From: Amycolatopsis nalaikhensis
Lineage (GTDB): Bacteria > Actinomycetota > Actinomycetes > Mycobacteriales > Pseudonocardiaceae
Direction: 5' to 3'
DNA length: 64,000 nt
Assembly: GCF_030264295.1 (NCBI RefSeq)
Contig: NZ_CP127173.1
Location: forward strand, 9,121,501 to 9,185,500
Positions 24,346-33,341 of this stretch are shown piece by piece (position 1 is the first letter of the stretch; every line of letters starts with the position of its first letter). Made by a program: the position numbers and the translations under genes. Under the pieces are notes generated by a model. That model searched no databases. It was not told the DNA's origin and was given only the letters and a program-made list of their open reading frames with translations.

Positions 24346-26006
24346 CGGGTGCCTCCGGTGGTCACGGCTTCGGCCGCCAGTTTCGCGGTGATTTCGGCGT
24401 GCAGGCGTTTCTTGTCGATCTTGCCGACGAGGGTGCGCGGGATCGCCTCGACGTTCTCGACGCGTTCGGGCCACTTGAACTTCGCGACGTCCAGCTCGGC
24501 GAAGTGCCGCCGCACGTCCTCGAGCGTCAGCGGCGCGCCGTCGGCGACGACGAACGCGCAGGTCCGTTCGCCCAGGCGCGGGTCCGGCATGGCGACCACG
24601 GCCGCCGCGCTCACGCGGGGGTGCCGCAGGAGCAGCAGTTCGACCTCTTCGGCGTTGATCTTCTCGCCGCCGCGGTTGATGAGGTCCTTGATGCGGCCTT
24701 CGATGGCGACGCATTTCTCCCCGCCGTGCGCCTGCACCACGGCGAGATCTCCGGTGCGGTAGAAGCCGTCCGAAGTGAACGCCTGCTTGTTGTGCGCCTC
24801 GGCGTCGAAGTAGCCGCGCAGGGTGTACGGGCCGCGGCAGCACAGCTCGCCGACCTCGCCGTCGGGCAGCTCGGTTTCCGTGCCGGGCTCCAGGATGCGG
24901 ACCTCGTCGCGTTCGGACAACGGGGTGCCGACGGTGGTGGCGCGGGCGGTCCGCGACGCGCCGGGACGAGTGGTGAGGAACAGGCCTTCGCCCATCCCGA
25001 ACAGCTGACCCGACCACAGCCCGCGGCGCTCGAGGTCGTCGAACAACGCGGCGGGGACCTTCGAGCCGGACAGGACCACCTGCGTCACCGCGGCGGCCAC
25101 GGCCTCGAACGCCGGGTGCTCGACGGCCTTGAAGTGCCCGTGCCCCAGCAGAACGTGGGTGGCGCCCGCACGAGCGAGCAGGGGCAGCGACTCGTCCAGG
25201 TCGGCGGTGCCGAGGACGAGGCACGCGCCGACGCTGTGCGGGCCGTGCACCGCGCACACGATCCCGGCGTTGTGGATGATCGGGATCAGGTGCGCGACGC
25301 GGGTTTCCGCCGTCCAGCCCCAGCTTCCGGCGTAGGCGCGGGCGTTGTACCAGTACTCGGCGTGCAGGCGGGGAATCACCTTCGGCACGCCCGTGGTGCC
25401 GCCGGAGAGCTGGAACACCGCCACGGCGTCGGCGTCGATCCCGGCCTGGATCCGGTCCACGGTCCGGCGCGCCTCGGCCGGATCGACGTCCTGGCCCAGG
25501 GTTTCCACGGCCACGCCCCGGTCGTCGTCCCCCGCGCCGAGGGTCAGCACGTGCCGCAGCGTGGGGTGTCCGTCGCGCTGGCGGACGGCGAACTCGACGA
25601 GGTCGAACCCGCGCGTGCCCGCCTCGACGAGGTGCGCCCGCGCCCCGACCCGGCGGCTGATCTCCCCGATCTCGTGCCCGCGGTGGGCGGCGAGCGTGGC
25701 CACCGGCACGAGCCCGGCCTTCAGCACGCCGTACCAGGCGACGATCGCGCCGAGCCGGTTGGTGACCTGGAACAGCACCGGGTCGCCCGGCACCAGGCCG
25801 AGGCGGTGCAGCCCGGCGGCGAGCCGGTCGGCGCGCTCGTCCAGCTCGGCGAACGTCAGCTCGCCGTCGAGCGCGATCACCGCGGGCCGCAGCGGGTGGA
25901 CGCGGGCGACCTCGCGCAGCTCCTGCGCGATCGTGCGGGTCCCCCACAGCCCGGCGTCGCGGTAGGCGCGGCGCAGTTCGTCGGGATAGCCGACCAGCTT
26001 GCTCAT
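24342..26006 (-). CDS. Aryl-AMP ligase (salicylate/2,3-dihydroxybenzoate adenylase-like)
   Basis: 554-aa ANL-superfamily enzyme. P-loop-like A3 motif QLSGGTTGVPKVIPR near residue 193, A5 region GMGEG, A7 motif FYRTGDL, A8 GRIKDLINRGGEKINAEE and the A10 lysine near RTLVGKIDKK. The stretch after A3 (LHAEYWYNARAYAGSWGW) follows the EntE/DhbE pattern rather than fatty-acyl ligases, so an aromatic acid is the probable substrate. Operon with an aryl-CoA hydroxylase-like protein, as in the salicylyl-AMP to salicylyl-CoA route described in Streptomyces (sdg genes). No NRPS lies nearby, so a siderophore role is unlikely. Confidence 0.82.
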   Translation of the reverse strand: MSKLVGYPDELRRAYRDAGLWGTRTIAQELREVARVHPLRPAVIALDGELTFAELDERADRLAAGLHRLGLVPGDPVLFQVTNRLGAIVAWYGVLKAGLVPVATLAAHRGHEIGEISRRVGARAHLVEAGTRGFDLVEFAVRQRDGHPTLRHVLTLGAGDDDRGVAVETLGQDVDPAEARRTVDRIQAGIDADAVAVFQLSGGTTGVPKVIPRLHAEYWYNARAYAGSWGWTAETRVAHLIPIIHNAGIVCAVHGPHSVGACLVLGTADLDESLPLLARAGATHVLLGHGHFKAVEHPAFEAVAAAVTQVVLSGSKVPAALFDDLERRGLWSGQLFGMGEGLFLTTRPGASRTARATTVGTPLSERDEVRILEPGTETELPDGEVGELCCRGPYTLRGYFDAEAHNKQAFTSDGFYRTGDLAVVQAHGGEKCVAIEGRIKDLINRGGEKINAEEVELLLLRHPRVSAAAVVAMPDPRLGERTCAFVVADGAPLTLEDVRRHFAELDVAKFKWPERVENVEAIPRTLVGKIDKKRLHAEITAKLAAEAVTTGGTR

Positions 26007-27535
26007 GCCGGCTCCCCCGTCAGGGTGACCAGGTCGGTGCGGCCGCTGACCAGCCCGGCGGCCAGGTCCGCGGCCAGCGCCGCGGGGCCTTCGACCACGA
26101 CCAGCCCGCCCGCCTCGGTGCGGACGCGCTCGGCGACGTCCAGCCGGGTCAGCACCGAGGGACGATCGTCGGGGCCGGTGACGCGGAACCCGGGCGCGCC
26201 CTGGGCACGGGCGTGCCGCGCTCGGGCGACGACGGCGTCGCCCCGGGCGTCCCACGGATCGGTGACCACGCACTCCATGGTGACCAGCTCCGCGGCCGAG
26301 CGCCCGGCGCGGCGGTCCGGGAAGCGCCCGCCGTCGTGGTCGAGGGGCTGGTCGAGCACCCACCGGACGACGTCCCCGTCCGGTGGCGCGCCCGGCGCGT
26401 AGCGCGCCAGCGCGGCGGCGACGAGGTCCGGAGCCGTCGTCGCGAACCGGTCGAGCGGGACGTTGCCCGCCCGGGTCATGTAGGCGACCATCAGCCGTTC
26501 GACCGGCAGGTCCAGCCGGGCGGGGAACGACTCCCACCACAGCTGGCTGCGGCGCGCGAGCTCCTGCAGCCGCTCGACCGCCGGGCGGCGGGCCGTTTCG
26601 TACCGCTCGAACGCGGTCTCGATGTCCGGCGACGAGCGCAGAGCGTCGACGAGCCCGATCGCGTCCTCCATCGCCAGTTTCGTGCCGGAGCCGATGGAGA
26701 AGTGCGCGGTGTGCGCGGCGTCGCCGAGCAGCACCGTGCGGCCGTGCGCCCACCGTCCACAGCGGACGGTCCGGAACCGCAGCCAGCGCGTGCGGTTGCC
26801 GATCAGCGGGTGGCCGCGCAGCTGCTCGGCGAAGACCTCTTCCAGGTAGCGCAGGGACTTCTCGTCCGACTCGTCGGGCGGGGTCGCCTCGGTCGTGGCG
26901 TCGAACCCGGCGGTGCGCCACGTCCGTTCGTCGGTCTCGATGAGGAACGTGCTGCGCCCGCCGGAGTACGGGTAGGCGTGCGTGACGAACGTGCCGTACT
27001 CGGTGCGCACCGGCGCGAAGACGGCGTCTTCGAGGGCGAAATCCGTGCCGCACCACAGGTACAGGCCCCGGCCGACCTCGGTGTGCCCCTCGAACGAGCC
27101 GGACTCGCGGGTCGCGCTGCCGACGCCGTCCGCGGCGACGACGAAGTCCGCGTCCAGCTCGGCGGCGTCGCGGCGGACGCCGAACTCGAGCCGCACCCCG
27201 GCTTTTTCGGCGTGCTGCTGCAGGATGGCGAGCAGCTCGGTGCGGGCGACCCCGATGAGCCGGTCGTTGCGGACGCGCGCGGTCCGGCCGCCGACGCGCA
27301 TGGTCATGTCGTGCCGGGTGCCGGCGGCCACCAAGGCCCGCAGGGTGTCCGGGTCCGCCGCGGCCAGCTTCCGCTGCGTGCCCGCCGCCAATCCCACGCC
27401 GAACCCGAACGTCGCGTCCGGCGTGCCCTGCTCGTGCACGGCCACCTCGCACGACGGGTAAGCCAGCTTGAGCAGGCGTGCGGCGTAGAGCCCTCCCGGG
27501 CCCCCGCCCAGCACGGCTGCGCGTTTCGGCTGCAT
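26003..27535 (-). CDS. FAD-dependent aryl-CoA hydroxylase-like monooxygenase
   Basis: 510 aa from ATG 27535 (GGGAGG upstream). FAD motifs: GGGPGGLYAARLLK near residue 10, ADFVVAADGVGSATRES near residue 155 and the GD motif VLLGDAAHTAHFSIGSGTKL near residue 285. The N-terminal pattern EVAVHEQGTPDATFGFGVGL is that of salicylyl-CoA 5-hydroxylase and the FAD half of anthraniloyl-CoA monooxygenase; the old-yellow-enzyme half of the latter is absent. With the adjacent aryl-AMP ligase it should hydroxylate an activated salicylate-like acid. First gene of the operon, divergent from the HyuA-like gene. Confidence 0.82.
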   Translation of the reverse strand: MQPKRAAVLGGGPGGLYAARLLKLAYPSCEVAVHEQGTPDATFGFGVGLAAGTQRKLAAADPDTLRALVAAGTRHDMTMRVGGRTARVRNDRLIGVARTELLAILQQHAEKAGVRLEFGVRRDAAELDADFVVAADGVGSATRESGSFEGHTEVGRGLYLWCGTDFALEDAVFAPVRTEYGTFVTHAYPYSGGRSTFLIETDERTWRTAGFDATTEATPPDESDEKSLRYLEEVFAEQLRGHPLIGNRTRWLRFRTVRCGRWAHGRTVLLGDAAHTAHFSIGSGTKLAMEDAIGLVDALRSSPDIETAFERYETARRPAVERLQELARRSQLWWESFPARLDLPVERLMVAYMTRAGNVPLDRFATTAPDLVAAALARYAPGAPPDGDVVRWVLDQPLDHDGGRFPDRRAGRSAAELVTMECVVTDPWDARGDAVVARARHARAQGAPGFRVTGPDDRPSVLTRLDVAERVRTEAGGLVVVEGPAALAADLAAGLVSGRTDLVTLTGEPA

Positions 27536-27555
27536 GCAGGGCCTCCCAACTCTGT

Positions 27556-27573
27556 CTCGACTCAACTGTCGAG
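27556..27573. promoter_or_regulatory. Dyad in the divergent promoter, candidate TetR site
   Basis: CTCGAC-N6-GTCGAG, 21 bp upstream of the monooxygenase ATG and 118 bp from the HyuA-like ATG. Related half-sites (GTCGAG, TTCGAC) repeat just beside it. The TetR at the end of the operon is the obvious candidate (inference). Confidence 0.5.
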
Positions 27574-27620
27574 TATTCGACGCCAAAGACGAGATTTCGT
27601 CAAGAGCGCGCGAGTGTTGC

Positions 27621-27650
27621 TTGACTCTCGTCGCAAGCGTTGAATAGTCT
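27621..27650 (+). promoter_or_regulatory. Promoter of the HyuA-HyuB-like operon
   Basis: TTGACT (27621-27626), 18-bp spacer, TAGTCT (27645-27650), giving a leader of about 35 nt to ATG 27691, with AAAGGAG 7 bp before the start codon. Matches the housekeeping sigma consensus reasonably. Confidence 0.5.
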
Positions 27651-27690
27651 ACGCCGACGTAAGCAACTCGCCGCGCAAAGGAGCGTAGTC

Positions 27691-29844
27691 ATGGCCTATG
27701 TCATCGGCGTGGACGTGGGCGGCACGTTCACCGATGCCGTCTTGGACGACGACGCCGGGACCGTGCTCGCCGCCAAGTCCCCGTCCACCCCGCCGGACTA
27801 CTCCCGCGGTGTCCTCGACGTGCTCGAACTGCTCGCCGGGCAGCTCGGGGTGCCGCTGGAGCGGATGCTCGCCGACACCCACCACATCGCCCACGGCACG
27901 ACGTCCTCGCTCAACGCGCTGGTGATGGGGAATGTCCCGGACGTCGGCTTCCTCACCACCAAGGGCCACCGCGACTCGATCTTCATCATGAACGTCGAAG
28001 GCCGGTACCTCGGCCGGTCGCCGCACGAGCTGCAGCACGTGCTGGGCCAGTCGAAGGACCACGCGCTGCTGCCGAAGCGGCACGCCCTCGAAGTCACCGA
28101 ACGCGTCGACCGCGACGGCCGGGTCATCGTCGAACTCGACGAGGACGAGGCTCGCGCCACCATCCGCACCCTGCTCGACGACGGCGTCCGCGCGATCGCG
28201 GTGTCCCTGCTGTGGTCGTTCCGCAACCCCGTGCACGAGCGGCGGTTGCGCGAACTGATCGCCGAAGCCGACCCCGACGTCTTCGTCGCGCTGTCGTCGG
28301 AAGTGAGCCCGCGCATCCGCGAGTTCGCCCGCAACGCCACCACGATCATGAGCACCCAGATCGGCCCCGGCCTGCGCGACTACCTGACCACGCTCGAAGA
28401 CACCCTGCGCGGCAAGCGGCTCGCCGGGCCGCTGCTGGTGATGCAGAGCAACGGCGGCGCCGTCGCGGCGAAGGAAGCGCCCGCCACCGCGATCAGCACC
28501 GTCGGCTCGGTGCTCACCGGCGGCGTCGTCGGCTCGGTGGCCCTCGGCCGCCAGCTCGGCCACCGCAACATCATCTCCACCGACGTCGGCGGCACGACGT
28601 TCCTCGCCGGCCTCATCGTCGACGGCGAGCCGGTGCGCGACACGACCACCGTGATCAACCACCACCCGATCAACGTGCCGACCCTGCGCGTCGACGCGAT
28701 CGGCTCCGGCGGCGGCGCGATCGCCTGGCTCGACACCGGCGGCAACCTGCGCATCGGGCCGCGTAGCGCGCAGGCCGTCCCCGGCCCGGCGTGCTACGGC
28801 AACGGCGGCACCGAGCCGACCAACACCGACGCCAACCTGGTGCTGGGCATCCTGCCCGAGCGCGGCCTGCTCGGCGGCCGCAAGCCGCTGTCGGTGGAGC
28901 TCGCCCGCCAGGCCATCGACACGCAGATCGCCAAGCCGCTCGGCCTCACCGTCGAGGAGGCCGCGGCCGCGATCTACACCGTCCAGAACGCGCAAACCGG
29001 CGACCTGCTGCGGAAAACCGTCGTCGAGGCCGGGCACGACCCGCGCGAGTTCGTGCTCTACGCGTTCGGCGGCGCCGGCCCCGCGCACTGCGCCGGCTAC
29101 GCGGCCGAGGTCGGCTGCACCGAGGTCGTCGTCCCGCTCGGCCCGGTCGCGTCCGCGTTCTCGGCGTTCGGCCTGGCCTCCTCCGACATCGTCCTGGCCG
29201 CCGAGCTGTCCGACCCGGCGGTCGTCCCGTTCGACCCGGCCCGCGCCGAGCGCAACTTCGCGCAGCTCGAGCAGCGCGTCCGGGCCGGGCTGGAACGCCA
29301 GGGCATCCGGTTCGAGGCGATCGAGCTGCACCGCGAGATCGACATGCGGTACACGATGCAGCTCGCCGAGGTCACCGCGCCGGTCGCGAACGGCCCGCTC
29401 GACATGCCCGCGATCGAGGCCGCCGCGGCCGCGTTCGAAGCCCGCTACGCCGAGCTGTTCGGCGCGGACGCCGGGTTCCGCGAAGCCGGGATCCAGGCCA
29501 TCACCTTCCGCGTGCGCGGCATCGGCGTGCTGCCGTTCAGCCCCGAGCTGCCGGCTGTGCCGCTCGCCGACTCGCCCGATCCGGCGGCCGCGCAGACCGG
29601 CAGCCGGCCCGTCTGCCTCACCGCCGCTACCGGGTACGTCGACACCGCGATCTACGACTACCGCGAACTGCGGGCCGGGCACGTCCTGACCGGGCCCGCC
29701 ATCGTCGAGGTGCCCACCACGACCGTCGTCGTCCCGGCCGGGACCACCGGCACCGTCGACGCGCTGGGCAACCTCACCATCCGCGCGGGTGCCGCCCCGG
29801 CCGAGCCCGCCCGCACCACCGTGACCGCAGGGAGTGCCGCATGA
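27691..29844 (+). CDS. HyuA-like subunit (hydantoinase/oxoprolinase/acetophenone carboxylase A family)
   Basis: 717 aa. Actin-like ATPase fold: GVDVGGTFTDAV near residue 6 (phosphate 1), HGTTSSLNAL near residue 68, the second ATP motif STDVGGTTF near residue 306 and ALYAFGGAGPAHCAGYA near residue 455. Uses ATP to activate a lactam carbonyl or, in the carboxylase branch, a ketone enolate/bicarbonate. Coupled to the B subunit (ATGA overlap). The zinc module on the partner favours the carboxylase branch over hydantoinase (inference). Divergent from the aryl-CoA operon, so the two are likely co-regulated. Confidence 0.88.
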   Translation: MAYVIGVDVGGTFTDAVLDDDAGTVLAAKSPSTPPDYSRGVLDVLELLAGQLGVPLERMLADTHHIAHGTTSSLNALVMGNVPDVGFLTTKGHRDSIFIMNVEGRYLGRSPHELQHVLGQSKDHALLPKRHALEVTERVDRDGRVIVELDEDEARATIRTLLDDGVRAIAVSLLWSFRNPVHERRLRELIAEADPDVFVALSSEVSPRIREFARNATTIMSTQIGPGLRDYLTTLEDTLRGKRLAGPLLVMQSNGGAVAAKEAPATAISTVGSVLTGGVVGSVALGRQLGHRNIISTDVGGTTFLAGLIVDGEPVRDTTTVINHHPINVPTLRVDAIGSGGGAIAWLDTGGNLRIGPRSAQAVPGPACYGNGGTEPTNTDANLVLGILPERGLLGGRKPLSVELARQAIDTQIAKPLGLTVEEAAAAIYTVQNAQTGDLLRKTVVEAGHDPREFVLYAFGGAGPAHCAGYAAEVGCTEVVVPLGPVASAFSAFGLASSDIVLAAELSDPAVVPFDPARAERNFAQLEQRVRAGLERQGIRFEAIELHREIDMRYTMQLAEVTAPVANGPLDMPAIEAAAAAFEARYAELFGADAGFREAGIQAITFRVRGIGVLPFSPELPAVPLADSPDPAAAQTGSRPVCLTAATGYVDTAIYDYRELRAGHVLTGPAIVEVPTTTVVVPAGTTGTVDALGNLTIRAGAAPAEPARTTVTAGSAA

Positions 29845-32132
29845 GCATGCCGATCCCCGGCTCGGAGCTGTTCTCCAGCCGCCCCGTCGACCCGGCCGAG
29901 CTCGCCCGGTCGCTGCCGTCCGCTTTGGACGTCCACAGTGTCACGCAGGACCAGGTCGATTCCCTGGACCCACTGACCTACGAGGTGATCCGGCACCGGC
30001 TGTGGTCGGTCACCGACGAGATGGGCGAGGCGCTCAAGCGCATGTCCGGCTCGCCGATCGTCACCGACGCCAACGACTTCGACTTCGCCATCTCCGACGA
30101 GCTCGGCCAGGAGGTGCAGGTCGGGCTCTACAACACGATGCTCGTCGGCGCGGTCGACCTCGCGATCTACTGGACCCTGCGCCACCGCGCGGAAAACCCG
30201 GGCATCGAGGCCGGGGACATGTTCCTCTGCAACGACCCGTGGGTGGGCGGCGGGCTGCACCAGAACGACGTCATCGTGTACCAGCCGGTGTTCCACGACG
30301 GCAAGCTGTTCGCCTGGACCAGCGCGATCGCCCACCAGCCCGACCTCGGCGGCGTCGGCCTCGGCTCCTTCTCCCCCGCCGCCGAGGACGTCTTCTCCGA
30401 GTCCCTGCCGACGCCGCCGGTCAAGGTCGTCCGCGGCGGGCGGCTGCAGCGCGACGTCGCCGACCTGTGGGTGCGCCGCTCGCGCGTGCCGATGCTCGTC
30501 GGGCTTGATCTGCGCGCGAAGATCGGCGCGAACAACGTCGGCGCCGAACGCCTGCACGCCCTGATCGAGCAGTACGGGCCCGACACGGTCAAGGCCGTCA
30601 TGAAGCGGATGATGGCCGACGCCGAACACCGGCTGCGCGACAAGCTTTCCGCGCTGCCGGACGGGAGCTGGTCGGCCACCGGCTACCAGGACCAGTCCCA
30701 CGAGGGCGACCGGAACCTGCACAAGATCACCGTCACCACGACGAAGACGGGCGACCACCTGACGTTCGACTTCACCGGCACCGACCCGCAGGCGGGCGTC
30801 ATCAACTGCACGTACGCCGGGATGCGCGGCGGCGTCATGCTGGCCCTGCTGCCGATCCTGGCGAACGACATCCCGTGGTCGGCGGGCGGGCTGATGCGCT
30901 GCTTCGACCTCGTCACCGAGGAAGGCACGCTCAACAACGCCACCTTCCCCGCCGCCGTCGGCCGCGGCCCGATCGGCCCGGCCTGGCTGACCGGCAGCCT
31001 CATCGCCGAATGCCTGTCGCAGATGCTCGACCGCGACCTCGAGCTGGGCAAGAACGTGCAGGCGACCTGTTGCGGCACGTGGGACACGGCGGTCATCGCG
31101 GGTCTGGACGAACGCGGCGAGCAGCCGGCGCCGTTCCTCAACATCATCATGGAGCCGATGGCCGGCGGCTACGGCGCCCGCCCGCACGCGGACGGCCTCG
31201 ACACCGGCGGCCTGTTCTGCATCCCGATGGGCCGCGTGCCCGACGTCGAGATGACGGAGTTCCTGTACCCGGTGCTGACGCTGTGGCGGCGGGAGGTCCC
31301 GGACTCCGGCGGGCCGGGACGCCACCGCGGCGGGCTCGGCGCGTCGATCGCGCTGACGCCGCACGGCACGAGCGTCCCGATGGGCCTGGTGCTGGCGTCG
31401 GCGGGCAAGGCCGTCGCGCAGAACACCGGGCTGTCGGGCGGGCACCCGGGCAACAGCGGGCTGGACGTCGTGGCGCGCGAAAGCCGGGTCGCGGAGCTGC
31501 TCGCGGCCGGGCGGATGCCGAGCGAGCTGGCCGAACTGAGCGACACGCTGGAGCCGGGCCAGAACTACGCGTCGAGCTACCTCGCGCCGGGCGAGGTGTT
31601 CGCGATGACGTGGCAGGGCGGCGGCGGGTACGGCGACCCGCTCACCCGCGACCCGGCCGCGGTGGTCCGCGACCTGCGCGAGCACAAGATCACCACGGCC
31701 GCGGCGACCGACGTCTACGGCGTGGTGGTCGAGAACGGCGACGTCGACGAGGACGCGACCGCGCGGGAACGCGCCCGGCTGCGTGCGCTGCGGCGAGACC
31801 GGTCGCAGCTCGCGGGAACCCCACGCGGCAAGGCGGACCTGACCGCGGCCCGGCGCGTCGACGACAACCTAGTCGAGGTCGGCGACGTCCTGGCGTGCCG
31901 CCACTGCGCCGAGGTGCTCGGCGGCCCGGACGGGGACCTGGCGGTGGCGGTCCACGACGGTCCCTCGACCGAGGCGGGCCCGCAGATCACCGCCGACCCG
32001 GCGGACTACATCGACGCCCCGGTCGTCTTCCGGCAGTACTGCTGCCCGTCCTGCTGGACCGCGCTCTACTCCGGCGTCGTCCCCGCGGACCGGCCGCACA
32101 CCCTGGCCACGCTCGGCAAGGTGACGGTCTGA
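29841..32132 (+). CDS. HyuB-like subunit fused to an acetone-carboxylase-gamma-like zinc module
   Basis: 763 aa. Residues about 40-600 form the HyuB catalytic subunit (DPLTYEVIRHRLWSVTDEMG, CNDPWVGGGLHQNDV, GGGGYGDPLTRDP). After a linker, residues about 674-763 add a domain not present in simple hydantoinase B chains: LACRHCAEVLGG and FRQYCCPSCWTALYSG supply two Cys pairs, in the pattern of acetone/acetophenone carboxylase gamma-type subunits (conserved DPADYIDAPVVFRQY). This points to an ATP-dependent, biotin-free carboxylase of a ketone or related substrate. The stop lies just before a hairpin shared with the converging monooxygenase gene. Confidence 0.85.
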   Translation: MSMPIPGSELFSSRPVDPAELARSLPSALDVHSVTQDQVDSLDPLTYEVIRHRLWSVTDEMGEALKRMSGSPIVTDANDFDFAISDELGQEVQVGLYNTMLVGAVDLAIYWTLRHRAENPGIEAGDMFLCNDPWVGGGLHQNDVIVYQPVFHDGKLFAWTSAIAHQPDLGGVGLGSFSPAAEDVFSESLPTPPVKVVRGGRLQRDVADLWVRRSRVPMLVGLDLRAKIGANNVGAERLHALIEQYGPDTVKAVMKRMMADAEHRLRDKLSALPDGSWSATGYQDQSHEGDRNLHKITVTTTKTGDHLTFDFTGTDPQAGVINCTYAGMRGGVMLALLPILANDIPWSAGGLMRCFDLVTEEGTLNNATFPAAVGRGPIGPAWLTGSLIAECLSQMLDRDLELGKNVQATCCGTWDTAVIAGLDERGEQPAPFLNIIMEPMAGGYGARPHADGLDTGGLFCIPMGRVPDVEMTEFLYPVLTLWRREVPDSGGPGRHRGGLGASIALTPHGTSVPMGLVLASAGKAVAQNTGLSGGHPGNSGLDVVARESRVAELLAAGRMPSELAELSDTLEPGQNYASSYLAPGEVFAMTWQGGGGYGDPLTRDPAAVVRDLREHKITTAAATDVYGVVVENGDVDEDATARERARLRALRRDRSQLAGTPRGKADLTAARRVDDNLVEVGDVLACRHCAEVLGGPDGDLAVAVHDGPSTEAGPQITADPADYIDAPVVFRQYCCPSCWTALYSGVVPADRPHTLATLGKVTV

Positions 32133-32138
32133 CCCGCC

Positions 32139-32173
32139 GCCGGTTCCGGCTCCTACCCGGGGTCGGAACCGGC
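32139..32173. terminator. Bidirectional hairpin between convergent genes
   Basis: GCCGGTTCCG (32139-32148) and CGGAACCGGC (32164-32173) are perfect 10-bp arms around 15 nt. The right arm lies inside the last codons of the monooxygenase gene (stop at 32153). It can terminate the HyuAB transcript and fold the end of the opposing one. Confidence 0.6.
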
Positions 32174-33319
32174 GTCGTAGCCGTAGATCCACCCGTTGTC
32201 CCGCAACGGGTCCCGGCCCGCGAACGCCGCGTCGCGCGCCCGCTGCTCCGGCCCGTCCGGCAGGTGGTTCACGTGCGCCCGGCCGTGGCTGGCCTCCTGC
32301 AACCTCGTCGTCCGGGGCATCCGCACGGCCTCGTACCGCCGCAACGCCTCCGCGGGCTCGGCACCGGACGCCAGGCAGCGGGCCAGCACGGCGGCGTCCT
32401 CGACCGACTGCGCCGCGCCCTGGCCGAAGAACGGGAACATCGGGTGCGCCGCGTCACCGAGCAGCGTCACCGGCCCGTGGCTCCACCGCCGCAGCGGCGC
32501 CTGGTCCAGCAGCGCCCACCGCCCCGGCCGCCCGCCCGCGCGGATCAGCTCCCGCAACCGCGGGTCCCAGCCTTCGAACTCGGCGAGGAACTCTTCGAGC
32601 GACGCCGTCGCCGTCCAGGACTCCGTCTCGTAGCCGCCCGCCGGGGCGAACGCCACCACGTTGACCAGCTTGCCCGCGGAAATCGGGTAGTGGACCAGGT
32701 GGTGGCCCGGCCCGATCCACAACGTCTGCGCGGGCCGCCGGGCCGGTTCGGGTGCGCTCGACGCCGGGACCAGCGCCCGGAACGCGCACAACCCCGAGTA
32801 CACCGGCGCCGCCGCCTCGACGAAGGCCGCGCGCACCACCGAATGCACGCCGTCCGCGCCGATCACCACGTCGGCCGTCACCCGCTCGCCGTCCTCGAAC
32901 CGCAGGGTGCCGTCCGTGACCGACACGCACCGCTTGCCCAGCCGCAGCGCCGACGGTGGCACCGCCGACGCCAGTGCCGCCAGCAGGTCCGCCCGGTGCG
33001 CCGTGTACGTGTGCTCGCCGTAGAGGTCCGCGCACGACTCGCGCAGGTCCTCCGCCGACAGCACGGTGCCGTCCTGCCAGCGCCGGAACTCCCAGCCGAC
33101 GTCGAGGCGGACCGCGGTCGCCGTCATCGCCTCCAGCACGCCCAGCTGCCGCAGGAGCCGGGCGAGGTTGGGCGCCAGCACGAGACCGGCGCCCACCTCC
33201 TTCAGTTCCTTGGCCTGCTCGTACACCGTGCACGGAAGCCCCGCCCGGTGCAGGAACGCCGCGGCCGCGAGCCCGCCGATCCCACCCCCGACCACGGCGA
33301 TCACCGGCTTGGACGTCAT
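32153..33319 (-). CDS. FAD-dependent aromatic hydroxylase (3-hydroxybenzoate 6-/salicylate hydroxylase-like)
   Basis: 388-aa class A flavoprotein monooxygenase. GGGIGGLAAAAFLHRAG near residue 10, ADVVIGADGVHSVVR (DG motif) near residue 155 and LLGDAAHPMFPFFGQGAAQ (GD motif) near residue 285. The size and motif set match NahG/3HB6H-type hydroxylases using NAD(P)H to hydroxylate free hydroxybenzoates, often giving gentisate or catechol. Converges on the HyuB gene. No regulator is adjacent; the next gene upstream, 22 bp away, is the unrelated rhamnogalacturonan lyase, ending on the same strand. Confidence 0.85.
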   Translation of the reverse strand: MTSKPVIAVVGGGIGGLAAAAFLHRAGLPCTVYEQAKELKEVGAGLVLAPNLARLLRQLGVLEAMTATAVRLDVGWEFRRWQDGTVLSAEDLRESCADLYGEHTYTAHRADLLAALASAVPPSALRLGKRCVSVTDGTLRFEDGERVTADVVIGADGVHSVVRAAFVEAAAPVYSGLCAFRALVPASSAPEPARRPAQTLWIGPGHHLVHYPISAGKLVNVVAFAPAGGYETESWTATASLEEFLAEFEGWDPRLRELIRAGGRPGRWALLDQAPLRRWSHGPVTLLGDAAHPMFPFFGQGAAQSVEDAAVLARCLASGAEPAEALRRYEAVRMPRTTRLQEASHGRAHVNHLPDGPEQRARDAAFAGRDPLRDNGWIYGYDAGSDPG

Positions 33320-33341
33320 GCGCCCGAGGATACGGGCCCGC

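Noticed and set aside
24342..26006. EntE-like ligase as the start of a catecholate siderophore cluster
   Set aside because: No NRPS, isochorismate or transport genes nearby; it is coupled to a CoA-type hydroxylase and an isomerase instead.
27691..29844. Plain hydantoinase annotation for the A/B pair
   Set aside because: Not excluded, but the fused Cys-rich gamma-like module on the B subunit makes the carboxylase branch more likely, so the family name was kept broad.
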